This document shows positions 58,476 to 64,000 of a stretch of DNA of 64,000 nt, one piece after another. The first letter of the stretch is position 1. Every line of letters starts with the position of its first letter. Source of the DNA: Acestrorhynchus altus (lineage: Eukaryota; Chordata; Actinopteri; Characiformes; Acestrorhynchidae); the NCBI GenBank assembly GCA_034509495.1, contig JAVGWO010000026.1, positions 3,404,332 to 3,468,331 of the forward strand. Reading direction: 5' to 3'. A program made the position numbers and the translations under genes. Below the pieces are notes generated by a model, which was given only the letters and a program-made list of their open reading frames with translations, was not told the origin of the DNA and searched no databases.

Positions 58476-58593
58476 CCAATTCTCCATTCTCAATGACCTC
58501 AAAAGCTGTCCAGAGGTCCTGCAAGCCTGCCTCTATGCCCTTCAAATCTAAAGTGCTTTCAGCCAGCTCATGAGAACTCATGGTGGGAGAGAC
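58476..58593 (-). CDS. ARAP2: ARAP2 exon, middle of RA domain
   Basis: Acceptor 'tttttgtgttag', phase 0. It encodes 'VSPTMSSHELAESTLDLKGI', 'EAGLQDLWTAFEVIENGEL' and one base of Glu. Donor GTATGC. The pattern 'V-S-P-x-M-S-[SA]-x-E-L' followed by 'D-x-W-x-x-F-E-V-I-E-N-x-E-L' is characteristic of the RA domain of ARAP proteins (strand 2, helix 1 and the middle strands of the ubiquitin-like fold). It joins in phase on both sides. Confidence 0.95.
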
Positions 58594-58843
58594 CTAACAC
58601 AAAAACATAATAGTCATCATTTACACAATAGTTACAAAATTCAGAAACATACACAATCTCACACATACAGTTTGCCGGGTGCCACGCCCGCATACGTGCA
58701 TTACCTGCAGTTTTTCCTCGACTGTTAATAAAACACAATTACTCACATAATTAAATGAGACACTTCTTTGATTAACTCCTCTTTGATTTGGTCGGTGGCA
58801 GTTATCGCCCCAGGTTTACACACACGCACACATGCACACTTAC

Positions 58844-58918
58844 CTTGATTAAACAGCAGTTTTCTGGCTCCTTCTTTTCCAAATAGACCTCAAATATCAA
58901 GTCACCAGCTGGAGAGAA
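58844..58918 (-). CDS. ARAP2: ARAP2 exon, start of RA domain
   Basis: Acceptor 'gtgcatttacag', phase 0, 25 codons: 'FSPAGDLIFEVYLEKKEPEN' 'CCLIK'. Donor GTAAGT, followed directly by TG-rich intron sequence. 'A-G-D-[LF]-[IL]-x-x-V-Y-[LI]-E-x-K' is the first strand and turn of the ARAP RA domain. Both ends are phase 0. Confidence 0.94.
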
Positions 58919-59125
58919 CTGTAAATGCACACACTTTTTGACATCAGAATCAAAGCAGATTAGAAGGTTAACTTTGACATACTGTACAACTGCAACAAGA
59001 CTGTAATGACTGCATGTGAAAGATATTAAACAATAAAAACATTTTCTGTTTAAAAACTTATTACATGACTGCTAATCAGACAGCTGGCCATACAAATTCT
59101 GATACAACCATGAAAGTATAAAGGA
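58919..59125. other. ARAP2 intron, nothing recognised
   Basis: Unassigned AT-rich sequence. Confidence 0.35.
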
Positions 59126-59129
59126 AAAT

Positions 59130-59620
59130 TGGTGTGAAAAAGGGAGCGAGTAACATGGACGATCACAGCCTTGAGAGCATTGTAAAGAAAAGTCGATATA
59201 AAAAAATTGGGAGATCTTCACAAGGTGTGTACTGCTTGTGCAAGTTCTGATACATCAAGCGCCACCATGCAGATGTCTCCAAGAAAGGGGCTCCAACTGT
59301 AGCATTCCTAATATCAAACCTTCCTGAAGCAGAGATGACTTGAGAAGCATCTTTTTTGGCCTAATGAGAAAAAGAACTGGAAATCAAGAATAATAGATTC
59401 TCGATTCTCGATTCCTAGAGTCTGGAGGAAGAGTCAAGAGGCACAGAATCCAAAGTGTCTGAAATCCAGTGGGATGTTTTCACAGTCTGTGGTGGTTTAG
59501 GGTGCCATGTCATCTGCTGGTGTTGGTCCACAGTGTTTAATCAAGTCTAGAGTCATTGCTGCATCTACCAGAGTTTAGAGCACTTCATGCTTCTACTCAA
59601 TTTTTTTTTTTACCTGCATT
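59130..59620 (+). mobile_element. Tc1/mariner-like transposase fossil, second copy of the 57.2 kb family
   Basis: 'tctggaggaagagtcaagag', 'gcacagaatccaaagtgtct', 'gaaatccagtgggatgtt', 'gtttaatcaagtctagagtc', 'agagcacttcatgcttct' match 57290-57430 in order. The upstream part (59220-59370) resembles the first catalytic region ('tggcctaatgagaaaaagaa' in place of the D-E-S/T-K segment). The copy stops before the C-terminal acidic motif. No open frame. Confidence 0.75.
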
Positions 59621-59629
59621 AGTATATTG

Positions 59630-59885
59630 ATGCTAAATGTGAAGAAGGGCGAAGGGAGAAAAGAAAAAGAGGGAAATGTAAAGAAAGAAAAATAGAATGA
59701 AAAAAAATATCTAGAAAGTAAAAAGTAAAGCTAAAGAAAGACAAATAAAGATGATTCTAGTGATGATTCATGAACAAAGAGAAGAAAGATTCACCAAAAG
59801 AAATACAGCAAACAAGCAAGCAAGAAAGGAAAGAAAGCAAGGAATGAGAAAGAAAGAACATATGAAAGAAAGAAAAAGATGCACA
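59630..59885. repeat. Purine-rich (A/G) region
   Basis: Degenerate GAAA/AGAA-rich stretch, over 85 per cent purine by eye. Confidence 0.7.
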
Positions 59886-60105
59886 TATACTGAACTCCTG
59901 CAGTAATTGTGAAGCTAACAAAGAGTAATCAAGACACCATTCAGCTCACACTTGTATGTATGTGTGTGTGTGTGTGTGTGTCTATATGATGTACAGCTGG
60001 AGTCCCACATCATTCAGCAGTAGGACATTACAGTGAGCACAGGTTTGGCACACTGAGCCCTAAGGAGCTTCATTCATTTATAAACACCTACCATAAAAAA
60101 AAGAC
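59886..60105. other. ARAP2 intron with (GT)n at 59957-59982
   Basis: Short TG run, otherwise unassigned. Confidence 0.6.
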
Positions 60106-60107
60106 AG

Positions 60108-60109
<2 letters not shown>

Positions 60110-60181
<72 letters not shown>
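60110..60181. repeat. (CA)n microsatellite
   Basis: About 36 uninterrupted CA units. Confidence 0.97.
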
Positions 60182-60182
<1 letters not shown>

Positions 60183-60995
60183 ATACAAATTCAATGTAAA
60201 CACACTTAGCACAGTGAACATCATACATGTGCATTTTAAAAACACTTAAAAGTACCTTGCCCCTTCCTAAGCTCCACCCACTCGCCCCCTCCACTAAACA
60301 CTCCGCTGCCCATCCTAAGCATTTTCCTCTTTTCATTTGTCTTAGTGGATTTCCAATTTTCCCCATGACTTGAGGGGACAGTAATGGAACTGACCCTTCG
60401 AAGAGCTGACCTTCTATTCTGCATGGCTACACTCAACCCAAAATCTCCTGTCTCCACTTCACCAGAAAAGAAAAAAGAAAAAGAAATAATAATAAATAAA
60501 TGAACACTTTTTTGGACTGCAGCACAGAAGGGAAGATTCATTTGTCTTCAGGTTATCTGAGCAAGTTTTTTCTGTTGCTGTCAACGAAGCATAAAGTTTG
60601 AAGACAGGAAGGTTAGAGAGAGCCAAGAGATTCCTTTCTGCCCCAAACAGGCTCAAACCAACAGTGAGACAGAGCTCAATAACACTCACACCTGCAGGAG
60701 CAGAGCACACATTTGCAGAGAAGTGACTTTACACACATTTCACAATATATTTATAGAACAAAAAAACAGCCAGGGTTAGAAGAAAGAAAAAAGGAAAGAA
60801 AGAAAGAAAGAAACAAACAAACAAACAAAGATGAAAGGAAGGAATCCATAACTCATCTGTTAACTTTGTGTTATCGGTCTGCATAAACCAGATGTCTGAA
60901 ATCATGTCAAGCAGGCAATTTTATAGTATAATGTATGTAGTATAAAGTCAAATAATGGCTTTATCCACGTAAACAAATCAGTAAGAAACTAATTT
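60182..60995. other. ARAP2 intron, candidate exon considered and not accepted
   Basis: A minus-strand frame at 60236-60541 has an exon-like look (polar, Arg/Ser-rich, 'SALRRVSSITVPSS') but is not needed: the flanking exons (58918 and 62344) already join in phase and in family order. Simple repeats lie near 60470-60505 and 60785-60830. Confidence 0.4.
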
Positions 60996-60999
60996 AATG

Positions 61000-61640
61000 A
61001 GGTGACATGACATGAGTGTGTGATGACTTTGGCATGCAGTTAGCTTAATTTTCCGCCTCTGAAAATTCTTCCAAGACAGTAGTGACAACTCATCTAGGAT
61101 GCCACAAAAGAACCCAGACGAACATCTAAAAAACTGATGACAGATCATGTTTCCACCCTTAGAAAGAAACTGGGCAGAAATGGAATTCATGGGAGGGCTA
61201 CACCACAAAAAAAACACTGCTTAACAAGAGGAACAAAGGTTTGTCACACTTGTGCCTAAAGCAAATCTGTGGATTTATGAGGTAAAACTGTACCTTTCAG
61301 GAAAACGAGAGCAGTATAGGTTCTATCATACAACTTAAACAAAATTCCACAAAAAGACATCATACTAACAGTTAAACTTGGTGGTGGTAGTTTCCAAAAG
61401 GATATGATACCAACAGTCAAACCTGGCACTGCTGTTTCCAAGCCTGGGTGACTTGCCACAACTGACAAAAACAAATATTTTGCCCTCTACCAGGAGAATA
61501 TCTGATTATCCTTTTGTGAAACTTAAGCATAACTGGGTAATGCTGCAACACAATCCAACACACTAAAGCCCACCTGGCAATGACTCAAAAAAGACAGCAC
61601 AGTGATAAGAAGTGATCTCTGGATATGGGAAACATTGTAG
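61000..61640 (+). mobile_element. Tc1/mariner-like transposon fossil
   Basis: The nucleotide order follows fish Tc1 elements: 'cagacgaacatctaaaaaac', 'ttagaaagaaactgggcaga', 'aaatggaattcatgggaggg', 'cactgcttaacaagaggaac', a region for the first catalytic Asp that is lost, 'gacatcatactaacagttaa', 'acttggtggtggtagttt', 'gaagactt'-like 'gggtgacttgccacaact', then 'taactgggtaatgctgcaac' for the second Asp region. No frame is intact. Confidence 0.75.
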
Positions 61641-61689
61641 TTGAAACTGCCTATGTTCAGCTCAGTGGGGCATTATTTTTGTAAATGTG

Positions 61690-62165
61690 AAATACAATAT
61701 ATATTCAAATGTTTGTTGGCAAAAACAAAAACACAGCTAGTCCCTGTAGAGATGAAATGCAAACAGAATAGAACTCTCTGGAGCAAATAAACAAGAACCT
61801 GTTGGCACCATGCCTAATGCCAGACGTGGACTAGAGGGATATCAAGCCTCCAGGCACTGAGCTACGCAACAGTGGAACTGTGTTCTCTGCAACAACTGTT
61901 CTCCATCCAATTCTTTTGGGATGAGTTGTGAAGTTAGGAAGGAATGTGAAGTATTGAATCAACATATATCCTGATCTCATTCATAAGGTGTAGTGTTGAT
62001 GATCAGTATCTTGACCTCGCTAACACTCTTGTCGCTTAATACAGTCAAATCCTCACAGCAATGGTCCAAAATCAAGTAGAAATCCTACCATGGGTATTCA
62101 AGACAGTCTTTACAGAAACAATACATGAGCAGGTGTCCCAATACATTTGTCCACATAATGTAGGT
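61690..62165. mobile_element. Non-autonomous Tc1-like element (family 'T'), near full-length
   Basis: 'agctagtccctgtagagatg', 'ctgttggcaccatgcctaat', 'gtgttctctgcaacaactgt', 'ccatccaattcttttgggat', 'gacctcgctaacactcttgt', 'cagtcaaatcctcacagcaa', ending 'gtcccaatacatttgtccac'. Same order as 1452-1975, with a small duplication ('tatcctgatctcattc' / 'tatcttgacctcgcta') in the middle. Confidence 0.75.
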
Positions 62166-62221
62166 CCATCCAAGTCCCAAATTTACAAAAAAACATCTGT
62201 TTGGGCACTAATTTTTAGCTG

Positions 62222-62320
62222 GACAAACACACACAAACACACACAAACACACACAAACACACACAAACACACACAAACACACACAAACACACACAAACAC
62301 ACACAAACACACACACACAA
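62222..62320. repeat. (ACACACAAAC)n minisatellite
   Basis: About nine copies of a 10-base unit followed by CA. It ends about 24 bases from the donor of the ARAP2 exon at 62344, on the intron side. Confidence 0.96.
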
Positions 62321-62343
62321 CGAGGTTAAAAGGGGTGAGTTAC

Positions 62344-62412
62344 CGTAGTGTCCTTCCACCTTGTGATAAAGCGGTTCTCTCTCTCCATTTGCCTGACTTG
62401 CTCTTCATTGAC
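62344..62412 (-). CDS. ARAP2: ARAP2 exon, linker between RhoGAP and RA domains (first recognised exon)
   Basis: ARAP2 is a large cytoplasmic, phosphoinositide-regulated scaffold and Arf6 GAP with SAM, PH, ArfGAP, ankyrin, RhoGAP and RA modules; its RhoGAP is reported to be inactive but to bind RhoA-GTP. It acts in focal adhesion and integrin trafficking (established knowledge). This exon, phase 0 at both ends, encodes 'VNEEQVRQMERENRFITRWK' 'DTT', a charged helix following the RhoGAP fold; relatives read 'V-D-E-x-x-[LV]-x-x-x-E-x-E'. Acceptor 'tcattaaactag' is pyrimidine-poor, donor GTAACT is non-optimal. Exons for everything upstream lie beyond the window. Confidence 0.85.
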
Positions 62413-64000
62413 CTAGTTTAATGAGGGGAGATAAACAGTAGCTAAGACAGTGCCACACAGAAACACCCTTTTATCACAGCCCAACAGCACAGGACCTACA
62501 CACACTGCTCTAGGCCGTCTGAAAGCAAGGTTCTTACCATTTTATTGTGATTCTTACCTTTAATGGTATGGTTACCATTCTACCAGTACTTTAATATATC
62601 AGTGACTTAACTCCATTAGTCAGTGTTGGGATCATTACTTAAATAGAAATGAATGAATTCAAAATGAATAACTGATTCTTATTACTACATATTTCCCAAA
62701 AGCAGACTCAAGCATATTTTAGTTAATCCAGTATTGCAGCCACTAGGGGCATGATCTAAACCGGGGCAGTCACAACCTGAACAGGGTCAGCCACACCCTG
62801 AGCGGGGGCAGAAACTCCCTGAGCGGGGGCAGACACTCCCTGAATAAGGAGGAGGAATGTTCCCTCACTTGCCTCACATCTCCCTAGTGCATGGGACAGA
62901 GAAGATCCAAAACCTGGCATTATTCTTCATATTGTGATGAAAGGACCAATAGAAATGCTCCAAAATCTGGCAATTGTTCTTCACATCATGATGAATGAAC
63001 CAATAAAAAGGCTAAGAATTTGGAGATTTTTGCACGGAAGGACAACCTCATCCAAATAACTTGTCTGCTTTATTTTTGCTTCTTACTCACAAAGATCAGA
63101 TCATCAGTAGCCGATACTCAGTATTAAGGACCTTGGATTGGACAGAGGGACAGGAATATAGTGGGACATTCCTAGTTCCTACGTCAGTAAACATAATGTG
63201 ATTAAAGGAATTAAAACACCAATGTCTGTCACATTAGATTACTGTAATGCTTTACTATTGTAGCTTTAACGGTGCTTCGGAATTTCAGAAATGTTGAACT
63301 ATAGGATAAACCCGGGCTGGGCCTGAGATTTCAAATCTAGAAATCAATTTCTTTATGAGAATAGAGTATTTTACATCAAACTACATTTGTTCTTAATATT
63401 AACTACTGTTGGTAAAGCATAGCACAAAAAAAAACACGAGGACTTATTCCACACCCTCTTGTGTAATAGTGACACTTCTCCATATGGAGCACCTTTAATG
63501 TGCTTTGTACTGGAAGTGCCAAGCTATTAAAGCTTATTTTCTGCACAAAACCTCACTTCTTACATTGATGGACTGTGCACAACATGTGTGCTTGTCAATG
63601 TGTGAGGTCTGTCAAGAAGGAATTAGCACCGCAGGCTACTTCATATCCAGTTTAATAGACAAAAGTCAATGCTCAACAGCAAAACCATCCCCATCTCTCC
63701 CGACTGCACTATGACTGCGGTGTTTGAGTGCGCCATCGATATGTGTCCCCCTTCTCTTAACACACTGAAGCAGGAAGGGTCTGATAGATAGTGCATAAAT
63801 CTCCTATATAAAGAGAATAATTCATGCTAGAAAGGGAACTCTGACAAAGCACATATTGGAACACTCTAAAAGATGATCTTCCAAACTTGGCTCCTCCAAG
63901 ACGGATGATTTGTAATTCTGCATGAGTAAAAGCAATTGCAAAGTCAGTTCTGCTGCTATCTAGCTTTGGGCCATCCATTGCTTACTGAGGCAAAGGGCTG
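62413..64000. other. ARAP2 intron running to the window edge
   Basis: 62780-62845 has three to four diverged copies of a 21-22-base GC-rich unit ('ccctgagcgggggcagaaac'), and 62907-63010 has two diverged units of about 53 bases ('ccaaaacctggcattattct' against 'ccaaaatctggcaattgttc'). The minus frame at 63757-63978 and the plus frame at 63505-63714 show no recognisable domain. No RhoGAP exon was found. Confidence 0.45.

Noticed and set aside
60236..60541. Minus-strand frame that looks like an extra ARAP2 exon (Arg/Ser-rich, plausible acceptor and donor)
   Set aside because: The exons on either side (62344-62412 and 58844-58918) are both phase 0, join in the order known for the family, and leave no room for it. 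It could at most be an alternative exon.
62222..62320. Regular 10-base array considered as a CRISPR-like repeat
   Set aside because: No spacers; a simple tandem repeat in a vertebrate intron.
63757..63978. Minus-strand 73-codon frame near the window edge, possibly an upstream ARAP2 exon
   Set aside because: It does not resemble the end of a RhoGAP domain, and no acceptor/donor pair in suitable phase was seen.

Overview
This window reads as nuclear DNA from a teleost fish, most likely an ostariophysan (characin, catfish or electric-fish type). The signs are very dense long (GT)n/(CA)n microsatellites, many decayed Tc1/mariner copies including a short family whose ends read like 'ggacaaaagtattgggac', tRNA-derived SINEs with fish-type tails, CR1/L2-like LINEs with 5' starts of the 'aagatggcg' kind, and a vertebrate gene split into short exons by large introns. 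Nothing here is prokaryotic, viral or plasmid-like. The assignment to a fish group is inference from repeat families I recognise by memory.

One protein-coding gene is supported. It is the 3' part of ARAP2 (ArfGAP with RhoGAP, ankyrin-repeat and PH domains 2) on the minus strand between about 62.4 kb and 43.4 kb. I rebuilt nine exons by hand from splice sites, with reading phases that all agree (69, 75, 118, 129, 137, 83, 36, 64 and 357 coding nt; 355 codons plus stop). In order they encode the tail of the RhoGAP-RA linker, the Ras-association (RA) domain, the last PH domain and a C-terminal tail ending at a TGA at 43450-43452. The ArfGAP, RhoGAP and earlier PH domains must lie beyond position 64000. 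A stretch expected just after the PH domain was not found and may be one missed exon between 43.8 and 47.0 kb.

From 1 to about 43.3 kb there is no gene I can support; this is sequence downstream of ARAP2. It holds two internally deleted LINE copies in opposite orientation (4.1-5.8 kb plus, 19.3-21.9 kb minus), Tc1-like fossils (about 0.15, 6, 11, 14, 27, 29.8 and 39-40 kb), one Tc1-like element with both ends intact (38942-40241), a recurring family of roughly 0.5-0.8 kb repeats of unknown class, a tandem pair of long hairpins at 34.8-35.2 kb, a 35-bp minisatellite at 24.1 kb, a telomere-like degenerate repeat at 31.1-31.3 kb, a 395-base assembly gap inside a (GT)n tract, and two low-repeat blocks (18.1-18.6 and 33.7-34.55 kb) that look like conserved non-coding DNA. 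The ARAP2 introns hold more Tc1 fossils, SINEs, purine-rich (GAAA)n tracts and TG/CA repeats lying very close to splice sites.

I found no convincing undescribed system. The items most worth a second look are the double hairpin, the splice-proximal TG repeats and purine tract, the unknown repeat family, and the two non-coding blocks.
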